Below are positions 34,774 to 43,005 of a DNA stretch of 64,000 nucleotides, piece by piece. The DNA is taken from positions 3,824,460-3,888,459 of the forward strand of contig NZ_KB850224.1 of assembly GCF_000369805.1 (NCBI RefSeq), read 5' to 3'. The first letter of the stretch is position 1, and the number at the start of each line of letters is the position of its first letter. The position numbers and the translations under genes are program-made. Origin of the DNA: Acinetobacter sp. NIPH 2100. Its GTDB lineage: Bacteria > Pseudomonadota > Gammaproteobacteria > Pseudomonadales > Moraxellaceae. Under the pieces are notes generated by a model, which saw only the letters and a program-made list of their open reading frames with translations, made no database searches and was not told the DNA's origin.

Positions 34774-35214
34774 ATGCGTGCATTAATTCAACGTGTCCTC
34801 GAAGCCAAAGTTGTGGTTGAAGGGCAAACCACTGGCGAAATTCAACAAGGCTTATTGGTCTTTCTAGGTCTCGGTAAGGAAGACACCTTAGAGAAAGGCC
34901 AAAAGTTGATTGATAAGATTTTGAAGTATCGTATTTTTGATGATGAACAAGGCAAAATGGGCTGGAATGTCAGCCAAGCCAAGGGTGGGATTTTATTGGT
35001 TTCACAGTTTACTTTAATGGCACACACCCAGAAAGGGTTACGTCCTGACTTTGGACCCGCCATGCCGCCTACAGAAGCTAAAGCGCTGTATGAGCAATTG
35101 GTTGCCTATGCACAACAACAATTTGAGCATGTGCAAACTGGGATTTTTGCAGCGGACATGAAAGTCCATTTAATCAATGATGGACCCGTCACCTTTAATT
35201 TAGAGATCGAATAA
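34774..35214 (+). CDS. dtd: D-aminoacyl-tRNA deacylase
   Basis: DTD removes D-amino acids, and glycine mischarged on tRNA-Ala, from tRNAs. The 146-residue protein has the two chirality-checking motifs: SQFTLMA (about 77-83) and the cross-subunit NDGPVTFNLEIE at the C-terminus, which includes the Gly-cisPro pair. The N-terminus MRALIQRVLEAKVVVEG is also typical. Length is standard. It is followed by a strong terminator. Confidence 0.95.
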   Translation: MRALIQRVLEAKVVVEGQTTGEIQQGLLVFLGLGKEDTLEKGQKLIDKILKYRIFDDEQGKMGWNVSQAKGGILLVSQFTLMAHTQKGLRPDFGPAMPPTEAKALYEQLVAYAQQQFEHVQTGIFAADMKVHLINDGPVTFNLEIE

Positions 35215-35225
35215 TTCTAAACAAT

Positions 35226-35252
35226 AAAAAACTCCCGATTTGGGAGTTTTTT
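35226..35252. terminator. Bidirectional terminator between dtd and SCP2 gene
   Basis: AAAAAACTCCC/GGGAGTTTTTT stem-loop between convergent genes. Confidence 0.85.
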
Positions 35253-35264
35253 ATTGCCAGCTGA

Positions 35265-35744
35265 TTATTTGCCAGTTTTTTCTTTAATAAACGCACGTGC
35301 TTGACGAATTTTTTCTTTGACCGGTTTTGGCACTTTAGGTGGAATCAACTTCGCTGCTTGGTTAAACCAAACTAACAGGCTAAAGTCGCCTTCCATTTTG
35401 ATGCTGCCATCTTGCATACCCGTCATGAATGCTGTTGGGTCGCCTTTCACCAGCGTTTTTACCCCTTGCTCACTCGAGGCAAATTGTAAAATAAAATCAG
35501 CTTTTTCTGGACTACCTGCCACTGTCTCGATCTTGCCACGGTTCACAATGATCTGACGTGCCAAACCTAAATCTGTACCAATCTGAATACGGAATTCACG
35601 GTCATGAACCAATTCAATAAACTTTGGGCTCGTACGTGCCAATTGCTTCATACGTAACGCCAAACCTGCCACCAATAAATCAAGTGGATCAGTGCTTACA
35701 TCAACGATAGGTAACTTAACCACAGGTAAAGAAGAAAGCTTCAT
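35265..35744 (-). CDS. SCP2 sterol-binding domain protein
   Basis: A 159-residue single-domain protein. The core VHDREFRIQIGTDLGLARQIIVNRGKIETVAGSPEKADFILQFAS..GVKTLVKGDPTAFMTGMQDGSIKMEGDFSLLVWFNQAAKL is the SCP2 lipid-binding fold, in which the conserved D.T...M..G.I.M.GD..L pattern is clear. A basic tail follows (PKPVKEKIRQARAFIKEKTGK). The longer frame upstream gives 18 implausible residues, so the ATG at 35742-35744 is used. Such proteins bind fatty acyl groups or ubiquinone precursors; which ligand applies here is unknown. Confidence 0.85.
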   Translation of the reverse strand: MKLSSLPVVKLPIVDVSTDPLDLLVAGLALRMKQLARTSPKFIELVHDREFRIQIGTDLGLARQIIVNRGKIETVAGSPEKADFILQFASSEQGVKTLVKGDPTAFMTGMQDGSIKMEGDFSLLVWFNQAAKLIPPKVPKPVKEKIRQARAFIKEKTGK

Positions 35745-35892
35745 GACATTTATGCCTACAGTATTATGATGAAAATTAAGACAACCGTATCCTAGCACAA
35801 TTGTATCTAGGTCTGTAAAAGCTTTGTTGCAGAAAATTAGTACAAAAAAGGCATGCTGAGCATGCCTTTGATGTTGTTCAAATTATTATCAT

Positions 35893-36228
35893 TTATCTGC
35901 TAGAACATTGCTGCTGGTCGTCCTTATATACAGGGGTATGTTCAATATACTGACGATTTGCCAGCTGTTTTTGTGCTTGTTTGTCTTCACGTAAAAGGAT
36001 AAATGTAACCGTTATCATCGCAAGGCTCAACGCGGTCAAATAACTATAGGCGACGGACATCTCGAATATGGTTTGCGCACCAAAGCGCACCACTTCTAAC
36101 AGTCCCCAGCACAGCATACCCGCCAACATAAAACCTAACCAACGACGATAAGGAGAAAAGAAAACAGCAATAACTGCGACAGCGATTAAGCCAAATCCAA
36201 CCCACATGGTGAAATTCGCTGCTTCCAT
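35893..36228 (-). CDS. Small inner-membrane protein, 111 aa
   Basis: Three hydrophobic segments (about 8-25, 30-48 and 60-79) are separated by short basic loops (SPYRRW), and the polar tail RQYIEHTPVYKDDQQQCSSR is presumably cytoplasmic. A good GGAGG ribosome site precedes the ATG. No family recognised. It stands alone between the SCP2 gene and an AT-rich gap. Confidence 0.7.
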   Translation of the reverse strand: MEAANFTMWVGFGLIAVAVIAVFFSPYRRWLGFMLAGMLCWGLLEVVRFGAQTIFEMSVAYSYLTALSLAMITVTFILLREDKQAQKQLANRQYIEHTPVYKDDQQQCSSR

Positions 36229-36576
36229 AGAAACCTCCGTCTTAAAAGGGGTGGCCTGTATTTATATTCAGACCTCTATATTGTTCTGTAATCTCTAACA
36301 GTACTTCGTGTTGCATTAACGTCTTTATGCATTATGGAGCGTTTTTTTTAGAAAAAAAGAGCCTGAAATTAACCTTACGACACAAGCTGTCGCAATATGC
36401 TTTTGTCATTACATTTTTAAAACATATAAAAGTCTTGAATGTCCATATAGCATCGATTACAGCGTGTCATTACAAAAAACTATGCCGCTTTTTTGCTGCA
36501 AAAAAACTTTTTTCAGAATTTTTTTATCGTTGTTTTTCTATACATTTAGACATAATTATGACGAATAAATGACGTT
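36229..36576. other. AT-rich intergenic region with no supported gene
   Basis: About 350 bp before the serB terminator. The left end should hold the promoter of the 111-aa membrane protein gene. A plus-strand open frame of 81 codons exists (36327-36572), but it has a low-complexity, cysteine- and histidine-scattered composition and no ribosome site, so I do not call it. No repeat or convincing RNA was seen. Confidence 0.5.
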
Positions 36577-36614
36577 CAAAAAATGAATAAGGCCGCAATA
36601 AAAACGACCTTATT
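36577..36614 (-). terminator. Terminator downstream of serB
   Basis: On the minus strand AATAAGG pairs with CCTTATT around an AT-rich loop, followed by a T6 run (36577-36583). Confidence 0.65.
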
Positions 36615-36634
36615 TAAACCCTATAAACTTTGGG

Positions 36635-37855
36635 CTAAGCGCGGTTTAAATCCTTATCGTGCATACCCAACAAGTACAGCACACCATCTAAACCAACACT
36701 TGAAATGGCTTGATTGGCATTTTGGCGGACCAACGGCTTGGCACGGAATGCAACACCTAAGCCTGCAATTGAAAGCATCGGTAAGTCATTGGCACCATCA
36801 CCAACAGCCATCGCCTGCTCTAGTGAAATTCCCATTTTTTCAGCCAATTGACGCAGTAATTCTGCTTTACGAGCACCATCAACTATGGCACCTTTCACTT
36901 CACCAGTGACAAAGCCATCTTCAACATCAAGAATATTGGCATGTACTTCATCAATCCCAAGTTTTGCTTGTAAGTACTCAGCAAAGTACTGGAAACCACC
37001 TGATAAAATTGCCGTTTTATAACCTAAAGCTTTCAAGGTTGAAATTAAACGCTCTGCTCCTTCGGTGACCGTCAAACGTTCTGCAATTTTCGGTAATACC
37101 GAAGCATCCAAACCTTTTAATAACGCCACACGTGCGCAAAAACTTTGTTGGAAATCAAGTTCACCCAACATGGCACGTTCCGTAATTTCAGCAACTTGAG
37201 CACCAACACCGGCTTCTAATGCCAGTTCGTCAATGACCTCTTGCTCAATCAAGGTAGAATCCATATCAAAGCAAACCAATCGGCGATTACGACGGTAAGC
37301 ATTGTCTTCTTGCACCGCCACATCAATATTGAGCTCACCCGACAAACTCAAACAAGCAGCACGCATCGCTTGCGCATCCAACATTTGCCCACTGAGACCA
37401 AACTGCACACAGGCACGACGTGGAAATTGGCTTTCTGCATCGAGATCTAAACGTCCCGATAAACGGGTGACTGTTTCAATATTAAAGCCCTGACTTGATA
37501 CAATTTTAGTCACGGCTTGCAGGTGTGCAGCGGTAAGTTCAGGTGCAAGCGCAGTTACGATATAGCGAGTTCGGCCGCCTTCACTCACCCATTGATCATA
37601 TTCTGCGTTGGAGATTGGTTTAAATCGCACAGTTAAGCCAATATCATGTGCTAAAATCAAAATCTCTTTCATTGCTAGTGCAGTTGCAGTCTCATTATCC
37701 GATGCAACAACGATCCCAAGGGTCAGTTGATTATGGATAACTGCCTGCCCCACATCGAGTATTTGCAAAGAATGTACGGATAGTACCTGCATTAATCGAG
37801 TAAACTGATTCGGTTGATCTGGTCCTAGAAAGGATATAAGAATGATTTCTCGCAT
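36635..37855 (-). CDS. serB: Phosphoserine phosphatase with N-terminal ACT domains
   Basis: SerB releases serine from phosphoserine in the last step of serine synthesis. At 406 residues this is the long form: two ACT-like domains (about 1-165, IILISFLGPDQPNQFTRLMQVL and YIVTALAPELTAAHLQAVTKIV) that may sense serine, then a HAD phosphatase. HAD motifs: FDMDSTLIEQEVIDELA (nucleophile Asp and general-acid Asp), LSGGF, and VGDGANDLPML. A YtjB/SMP-like gene is divergent, as in E. coli. The intergenic gap is about 60 bp, so the promoters probably overlap. Confidence 0.95.
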   Translation of the reverse strand: MREIILISFLGPDQPNQFTRLMQVLSVHSLQILDVGQAVIHNQLTLGIVVASDNETATALAMKEILILAHDIGLTVRFKPISNAEYDQWVSEGGRTRYIVTALAPELTAAHLQAVTKIVSSQGFNIETVTRLSGRLDLDAESQFPRRACVQFGLSGQMLDAQAMRAACLSLSGELNIDVAVQEDNAYRRNRRLVCFDMDSTLIEQEVIDELALEAGVGAQVAEITERAMLGELDFQQSFCARVALLKGLDASVLPKIAERLTVTEGAERLISTLKALGYKTAILSGGFQYFAEYLQAKLGIDEVHANILDVEDGFVTGEVKGAIVDGARKAELLRQLAEKMGISLEQAMAVGDGANDLPMLSIAGLGVAFRAKPLVRQNANQAISSVGLDGVLYLLGMHDKDLNRA

Positions 37856-37916
37856 GAATTGACTCGTGGTTGAGCGACAACTATTGTAAGAATCATAACA
37901 TAACCCATGAATCTAT

Positions 37917-39212
37917 TTGCCTTGGAAATTTAACTTGAATGCGCCTCGCCAAGGGCTATTTGCTAGCCTACTGATCGTAAGTTTTGCATTGCATACCTTT
38001 TTATTGGTGATTGCAACGACACATCAACTCAATGAAAATCGCGCTAGCCAAGGACAACTGATGACCAGTCAGTTAGTGGCAGATAGTCTTGCTGAGTTGG
38101 AACCCGCCAATACCGTTTCGCTGGCATTGGTGGCGAATCGTTATGCAACCAATCCTAGTGTTGCGTCCATTCGTATCCTCGATGCGAATAAACAAGTGCT
38201 TGCAACCAGTGGCATGGCCAAAACCCGCCAAGGTGAAGTGTTCGTTCGTGATGCACTACAAAATGAAAAGAAAGTTGGTACGGTTGAAATTACCTTGATC
38301 CAGCCGAGTATCGGTGAGATTTTGCGGACTCAATGGTTAGCGATTTTAGTTTCACTGTTCATCCATGGGCTGATTTGGTTGGCCTATCGTGCCATCGCAC
38401 GTCCAACACGTAGCGAATACTTAGCACGTATCAATCAAGAAAATCATCTCAAGCATGAGATTCAACGTTTAACCCAAGCCCTTGCACTTGAAAAACAAAA
38501 TGCTGTGACTTTGGTTGCTCAGGCACAACAGCAGGCAAAAGCGCAAGCCAAACCGCGTGTTGAAAAAAATCCAGTTGAATCCGTATCACTGGACGATCAA
38601 GCTCTGGCGCTCAATATTCAGTTTTATGATCCTAAACAATTATTGAGTAGCGTGAACCAATCTGTTTCCGTGCCTTATTTCAAATTATGCCAATTATTTT
38701 TAGATAAAAGTATTGCGCTCTGTGCCAAGCATTACCAGATTGATGCGGCTCAAATTCAGGTGGTTCAAGAATTCAATGCAGATGGTGCAAGCTTAGCAAC
38801 GACAGCGGACAGCAGTCATGCCCTTGAATGCTTGATGATGGTTGGTGCTGTTTTCCAGTTATTGGCCGATGTACTGTATAAACGTTATCGTGAAGATAAA
38901 CGTTTTGCCTTACAAACCCGTGGTGCAGTTGCAAGTGCAGTCGACGCCATGCAGTTAGATGCAGTTGAAGCAGCAAAACGCTTGGCACAGCATTTACATG
39001 CCAAAGAAGCCGCTTTGCATTTAAATCATGAGCAGCTCAAAAGCATTCAAAACAGTTATGAATTAGTGGCTATGCCAAATCCAAGTAATATCATGACCCG
39101 TCATGCTTTTATGATTAATGGTATGAACGAACAATGTGCAACCGTTGCTCAAACGCTGCGTACCGAAATTTTAATGGGTAAAAAAGCCAAAGCATCGACA
39201 GAGCTTGAATAA
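37917..39212 (+). CDS. YtjB/SMP-like membrane protein divergent from serB
   Basis: A 431-residue protein: a membrane span at about 15-35, a periplasmic domain of about 100 residues, a second span at about 136-158, then a large cytoplasmic part with an Ala/Gln/Lys-rich coiled coil (LARINQENHLKHEIQRLTQALALEKQNAVTLVAQAQQQAKAQAK) and a helical C-terminal domain. The topology and the position opposite serB match E. coli Smp (YtjB) and Pseudomonas AhpA-type proteins; their function is not well defined. The start is uncertain: TTG at 37917 gives the longest frame and no ribosome site is visible; TTG at 37935 has GGAAA upstream. No in-frame ATG occurs early. Confidence 0.75.
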   Translation: MPWKFNLNAPRQGLFASLLIVSFALHTFLLVIATTHQLNENRASQGQLMTSQLVADSLAELEPANTVSLALVANRYATNPSVASIRILDANKQVLATSGMAKTRQGEVFVRDALQNEKKVGTVEITLIQPSIGEILRTQWLAILVSLFIHGLIWLAYRAIARPTRSEYLARINQENHLKHEIQRLTQALALEKQNAVTLVAQAQQQAKAQAKPRVEKNPVESVSLDDQALALNIQFYDPKQLLSSVNQSVSVPYFKLCQLFLDKSIALCAKHYQIDAAQIQVVQEFNADGASLATTADSSHALECLMMVGAVFQLLADVLYKRYREDKRFALQTRGAVASAVDAMQLDAVEAAKRLAQHLHAKEAALHLNHEQLKSIQNSYELVAMPNPSNIMTRHAFMINGMNEQCATVAQTLRTEILMGKKAKASTELE

Positions 39213-39245
39213 ATAGTACTTCGACTGTGGTAACTCAGTCATCCT

Positions 39246-39286
39246 AAACACAAGGCTTTGTCTCCAACAAAGCCTTGTGTTTTTTT
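39246..39286 (+). terminator. Terminator of the YtjB-like gene
   Basis: Perfect 13-bp stem ACACAAGGCTTTG/CAAAGCCTTGTGT with a 7-base loop and T-rich tail. Confidence 0.88.
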
Positions 39287-39374
39287 ATTTAGCCCGCACA
39301 TAGAAAGCTGACAATCGCATCACACCGTCTTGTAAAGCAGCAAAGCTGGTCAGGATAAAGTGTTGTCTTATCAT
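39285..39374 (-). CDS. Possible 29-aa peptide
   Basis: A short frame, MIRQHFILTSFAALQDGVMRLSAFYVRAK. It is of interest only because GAGAGGA lies about 9 bases before the ATG, a much better ribosome site than chance would usually give, and because the frame ends at the terminator hairpin. It could be a leader peptide or a small regulatory transcript. It lies divergent from ribBX across 120 bp. No homologue recognised. Confidence 0.3.
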   Translation of the reverse strand: MIRQHFILTSFAALQDGVMRLSAFYVRAK

Positions 39375-39495
39375 TTGCTGGTCCTCTCTTTTTATTGATA
39401 AAGAAGCACAGGCGAAATTTTTTTAAATGCGGTAAACTATGCCAGATTTATCGAATACTAGTGCCTAACAAAGGCAAGATAAAAGGTGAAAGCGA

Positions 39496-40617
39496 ATGCC
39501 GCTGAGTCATGTTGAAGAGCTTGTTGCAGATATTCGTGCAGGCAAAATGGTCATCCTAATGGATGATGAAGATCGTGAAAATGAAGGTGACTTAGTCATC
39601 GCTGCAACACATGTTCGCCCTGAAGATATTAACTTCATGATTACACATGCACGTGGCTTGGTCTGCCTGACACTCAGTCGCGACCGCTGTAAACAACTTA
39701 ACCTTCCATTGATGGTTGATCAGAACGGCGCACAGCACGCAACCAACTTCACGCTTTCGATTGAAGCGGCAGAAGGCATCAGTACAGGTATTTCAGCAGC
39801 TGAACGCGCACATACCATTCGTACTGCGGTTGCAGCACATGCCAAACCAAGTGATATCGTACAACCAGGTCATATTTTCCCGTTAATGGCACAACCAGGT
39901 GGTGTTTTACACCGTGCAGGTCATACCGAAGCAGGTTGTGACCTTACCCGCTTAGCTGGTCTAGAGCCAGCCTCAGTGATCTGTGAAATCATCAATGATG
40001 ACGGCACCATGGCGCGTCGTCCTGATTTAGAAGTGTTTGCAGAAAAACACGGCTTAAAAATTGGTACGATTGCGGATCTGATTCATTACCGCATGACCAA
40101 TGAGCAAACTGTTGAACGTTTGTCTCAAGAAACTATTGAGACCGAATACGGCACTTTTGAGCTGTATAAGTATCGTGAAATCGGCAATCCTGATATTCAT
40201 GTTGCCTTAGTTAAAGGTGAGCCGAAACAAGGCATTACTACAGTGCGTGTTCATGGTTTCAGCCCAATCCGCGATTTATTAAAACTCAATAAAGCTGACG
40301 GTTCTCCTGCGTGGAACTTAGACCTTGCCATGCAAACCATTGCAGCAAGTGATCGTGGTGTATTGGTATGGATTGGTCAGGGTCAATTAGAAGATCTTGG
40401 TCCTGCATTGCAGAGTCTAAATCAGCCAAAACCACTCAAATCCAATGCAGCACTGTCTCATCAATATCAAACCATTGGTGTGGGCGCGCAGATTTTACGG
40501 GATTTAGGCGTTGAGAAAATGAAGTTGTTGAGTTCTCCACTTCGTTTCAATGCTTTATCTGGATTCAATTTAGAGGTAGTGGAATACATCACTGCCGATC
40601 AAATCACAGCAAAATAA
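39496..40617 (+). CDS. ribB: RibBX-type 3,4-dihydroxy-2-butanone-4-phosphate synthase with degenerate GTP cyclohydrolase II domain
   Basis: 373 residues. The first 200 form a complete RibB: DDEDRENEGDLVIAA (metal site), RGLVCLTLSR, TNFTLSIEAAEGISTGISAAERA and HRAGHTEAGCDLTRLAG. RibB makes the four-carbon precursor of riboflavin from ribulose 5-phosphate. The C-terminal half aligns with GTP cyclohydrolase II in position but has no cysteine at all, so it lacks the zinc ligands (C-x10-C-x-C) needed for activity. This is the RibBX hybrid form. A true RibA must be encoded elsewhere. It heads the ribBX-ribH-nusB-thiL-pgpA operon. No FMN riboswitch was seen upstream. Confidence 0.9.
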   Translation: MPLSHVEELVADIRAGKMVILMDDEDRENEGDLVIAATHVRPEDINFMITHARGLVCLTLSRDRCKQLNLPLMVDQNGAQHATNFTLSIEAAEGISTGISAAERAHTIRTAVAAHAKPSDIVQPGHIFPLMAQPGGVLHRAGHTEAGCDLTRLAGLEPASVICEIINDDGTMARRPDLEVFAEKHGLKIGTIADLIHYRMTNEQTVERLSQETIETEYGTFELYKYREIGNPDIHVALVKGEPKQGITTVRVHGFSPIRDLLKLNKADGSPAWNLDLAMQTIAASDRGVLVWIGQGQLEDLGPALQSLNQPKPLKSNAALSHQYQTIGVGAQILRDLGVEKMKLLSSPLRFNALSGFNLEVVEYITADQITAK

Positions 40618-40628
40618 TCGAGGTTGCT

Positions 40629-41099
40629 ATGGCAATTCGCCGAATTGAAGGTTTATTACATCTCGCAAGCGAAGGTCGTTATGCGATCTTAGTGGGTCGT
40701 TTCAACAGCTTCGTTGTTGAACATTTACTTGAAGGCGCAATCGACACTCTAAAACGCCATGGCGTTGCAGAAGAAGCGATTACTGTTATTCATGCACCAG
40801 GTGCATGGGAACTGCCAATTGTTGCGAAAAAATTAGCAGCTTCAAATAAATTTGATGCCATCATTGCATTAGGTGCAGTGATTCGTGGCAGCACACCTCA
40901 CTTTGACTTTGTTGCAGGTGAATGTGCGAAAGGCTTAGGTGTGGTTGCTCTTGAAAGCACAATGCCTGTAATCAATGGTGTATTGACTACAGACAGCATT
41001 GAACAAGCAATCGAACGTTCGGGTACGAAAGCAGGAAATAAAGGTAGCGAAGCTGCATTGACTGCAATCGAAATGGTTAACTTATTAAAGGCAATTTAA
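40629..41099 (+). CDS. ribH: 6,7-dimethyl-8-ribityllumazine synthase
   Basis: RibH condenses the RibB product with 5-amino-6-ribitylaminouracil to give lumazine, the penultimate riboflavin intermediate. The 156-residue protein shows VGRFNSFVVEHLLEGAIDTLKRHGV, HAPGAWELPIVAKKLA, ALGAVIRGSTPHFDFVAGECAKGL (substrate pocket with the catalytic His) and GVLTTDSIEQAIERSGTKAGNKG. It starts 11 bp after ribBX and ends 3 bp before nusB. The same neighbour order ribH-nusB is common in proteobacteria. Confidence 0.96.
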   Translation: MAIRRIEGLLHLASEGRYAILVGRFNSFVVEHLLEGAIDTLKRHGVAEEAITVIHAPGAWELPIVAKKLAASNKFDAIIALGAVIRGSTPHFDFVAGECAKGLGVVALESTMPVINGVLTTDSIEQAIERSGTKAGNKGSEAALTAIEMVNLLKAI

Positions 41100-41102
41100 A
41101 GC

Positions 41103-41552
41103 ATGTCGCAAACACTTCAGGCCGCTTATGCAGCGAAACGCAAAGCACGTCGTTTTGCTGTACAAGGGATTTATGAATGGCAAATGAGTCAGAACCCAGT
41201 ACATGAAATTGAAGCGCGCACGCGTGTAGAAAATGCCATGCACAAAGTTGACCTTAACTATTACCATGAATTACTCACTCAAGTGATTGCTCAACATGAA
41301 GCTTTAGATGAGTTACTCATTCCTGTGCTTGATCGTGAATTAAGTGCACTGGATGGTGTCGAACTTGCAACGTTACGACTGGGTGCTTATGAATTACGAG
41401 ATCATCTCGAAGTTCCGTACCGTGTTGTACTTGATGAAGCGATTGAGCTAGCTAAACACTTTGGTGGCGCAGATAGTCATAAATACATCAATGGTGTATT
41501 AGACCGTCTTTCATCAAAGCTTCGTGAAGCTGAAAAACAACAAGCAAAATAA
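41103..41552 (+). CDS. nusB: Transcription antitermination factor NusB
   Basis: NusB with NusE (S10) binds boxA RNA and promotes rRNA antitermination. The protein is 149 residues and all-helical. KRKARRFAVQGIYEWQMSQNPVHEIE near the N-terminus is the RNA-binding arginine-rich helix. LDGVELATLRLGAYELRDHLEVPYRVVLDEAIELAKHFGGADSHKYINGVLDRLSSKLR is the very characteristic C-terminal half. It overlaps no neighbour but is spaced only 3 bp from ribH and 15 bp from thiL. Confidence 0.96.
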   Translation: MSQTLQAAYAAKRKARRFAVQGIYEWQMSQNPVHEIEARTRVENAMHKVDLNYYHELLTQVIAQHEALDELLIPVLDRELSALDGVELATLRLGAYELRDHLEVPYRVVLDEAIELAKHFGGADSHKYINGVLDRLSSKLREAEKQQAK

Positions 41553-41567
41553 TAGGCTTGATGTTGC

Positions 41568-42485
41568 ATGGCTGAGTTTTCCATTATTGAACGTTACTTT
41601 AAACGCGCATCAAAATCCGATGTCAGTTTAGGCATCGGTGATGACTCAGCCATCGTTACCCCCCCTCCTTCACAACAATTGGTGATCTGTGCAGATACAC
41701 TGGTTGCTGGCCGTCATTTCCCTTTAGATACTGCTGCTCATGCCATCGGCTGGAAAAGTGTGGCTGTCAATTTATCGGACTTAGCGGCAATGGGAGCAAA
41801 ACCGCATAGTATTTTACTCGCGCTTAGTCTCCCGACAGTTGATCATGACTGGCTGGCTGGATTTAGTCAGGGCTTGTTTGATTGCTGCGATCAGTTCGGT
41901 GTCAGCCTGATTGGTGGTGATACCACGCAAAGTGCTCAACTGACCATCAGTGTGACGGCCTTAGGCTGGATTGAACACGGTCAGGCCATCACACGTGCAG
42001 GCGCTCAAATTGGCGACTATATTTGTGTGAGTGGGCAAGTGGGAGATGCAGCCTTTGGATTACAGCATCTCGGCCATGCGTTACAGCACCGCCTAGACTA
42101 CCCAACCCCACGCTGCCAGCTCGGACAACAGCTCAAAGGGTTTGCCTCCAGTATGATTGATGTTTCAGATGGTTTGGCCCAAGACTTGGGGCATATTCTC
42201 AAAGCATCCAATGTGGGTGCCAAATTACAGCTTGATCAGCTTCCGATAGATCCATCACTCAAACAGCTTGATTTGCAACAGGCTTGGCATTATGCACTTG
42301 CAGGTGGTGATGATTACGAATTATGCTTTACAATATCACCGCAAAACTTCAAAGAACTGTCGCGACAACAATTAGATGTTCCGCTTACAATAATCGGCGA
42401 AATTACCCAACAAACTGGATTGTTATTTGAGTATATGGGCAAAGCACACCCATTACATGTTCATGGATACCAACACTTTGCATAA
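41568..42485 (+). CDS. thiL: Thiamine-monophosphate kinase
   Basis: ThiL phosphorylates thiamine monophosphate to the active diphosphate. The 305-residue protein belongs to the PurM/AIRS-fold group: SLGIGDDSAIVTPP (metal-binding GDDxA), DTLVAGRHFP, VNLSDLAAMGAKPHSILLALSLP, LIGGDTTQS and MIDVSDGLAQDLGHI, with GGDDYELCFT towards the end. All signatures of active ThiL are present. Its last codons overlap the start of pgpA. Confidence 0.96.
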   Translation: MAEFSIIERYFKRASKSDVSLGIGDDSAIVTPPPSQQLVICADTLVAGRHFPLDTAAHAIGWKSVAVNLSDLAAMGAKPHSILLALSLPTVDHDWLAGFSQGLFDCCDQFGVSLIGGDTTQSAQLTISVTALGWIEHGQAITRAGAQIGDYICVSGQVGDAAFGLQHLGHALQHRLDYPTPRCQLGQQLKGFASSMIDVSDGLAQDLGHILKASNVGAKLQLDQLPIDPSLKQLDLQQAWHYALAGGDDYELCFTISPQNFKELSRQQLDVPLTIIGEITQQTGLLFEYMGKAHPLHVHGYQHFA

Positions 42486-42984
42486 GCCTCCCATTCACTT
42501 TAACCAAATGACTTGGTTTGACCGCTTTATCGTATTCTGCGGTGTCGGTTTTGGCTCTGGTTTAGCACCTAAAGCACCTGGAACTTTTGGTTCTGCCTTT
42601 GCGCTGTTATTTGTCCCACTGTGGTTGTACCTTGGCTTGTCAGCAAGCCTGATTGCGATCATATTCATGTCCTTAATTGGCATTTATATCTGTGGGCATA
42701 CTGCAAAAGTCATCAATGTTCATGATGACGGACGTATTGTTTGGGATGAGTTTGCAGGTCAATCGATTACCCTATTACCTTTGCTGTATTTACAGCAAAT
42801 GAATTGGCTGTGGGTCATTGTTGGATTCGTATTATTCCGTATATTTGATGTCTGGAAACCTTTTCCAATTAGTTGGGCAGATCAAAAAGTATCTGGCGGC
42901 TTCGGGATTATGCTGGATGACATTATTGCGGGAATTTGGGCAGCACTCTGTATTTTTATTCTTCATTTTTATATTTTGACTTAA
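42463..42984 (+). CDS. pgpA: Phosphatidylglycerophosphatase A
   Basis: PgpA dephosphorylates phosphatidylglycerol phosphate at the inner membrane. The 173-residue protein has the family start FCGVGFGSGLAPKAPGTFGSAFALL and the acidic motif DDGRIVWDEFAGQSIT, plus the C-terminal RIFDVWKPFPISWADQKVSGGFGIMLDDIIAGIWAAL. The start is not certain: ATGs at 42457, 42463 and 42508 are all in frame and none has a clear ribosome site, which fits translational coupling to thiL, whose stop is at 42483-42485. Confidence 0.92.
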   Translation: MDTNTLHKPPIHFNQMTWFDRFIVFCGVGFGSGLAPKAPGTFGSAFALLFVPLWLYLGLSASLIAIIFMSLIGIYICGHTAKVINVHDDGRIVWDEFAGQSITLLPLLYLQQMNWLWVIVGFVLFRIFDVWKPFPISWADQKVSGGFGIMLDDIIAGIWAALCIFILHFYILT

Positions 42985-43005
42985 GCCATTGAATTAGAGT
43001 TAGTT

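Noticed and set aside
36327..36572. 81-codon plus-strand open frame in an AT-rich gap
   Set aside because: No ribosome site, scattered Cys/His composition and no domain; the region is AT-rich enough for such frames by chance.
39375..39495. FMN riboswitch before the riboflavin operon
   Set aside because: The conserved FMN aptamer segments are absent from the roughly 120-bp leader; only a simple leader and ribosome site are seen.
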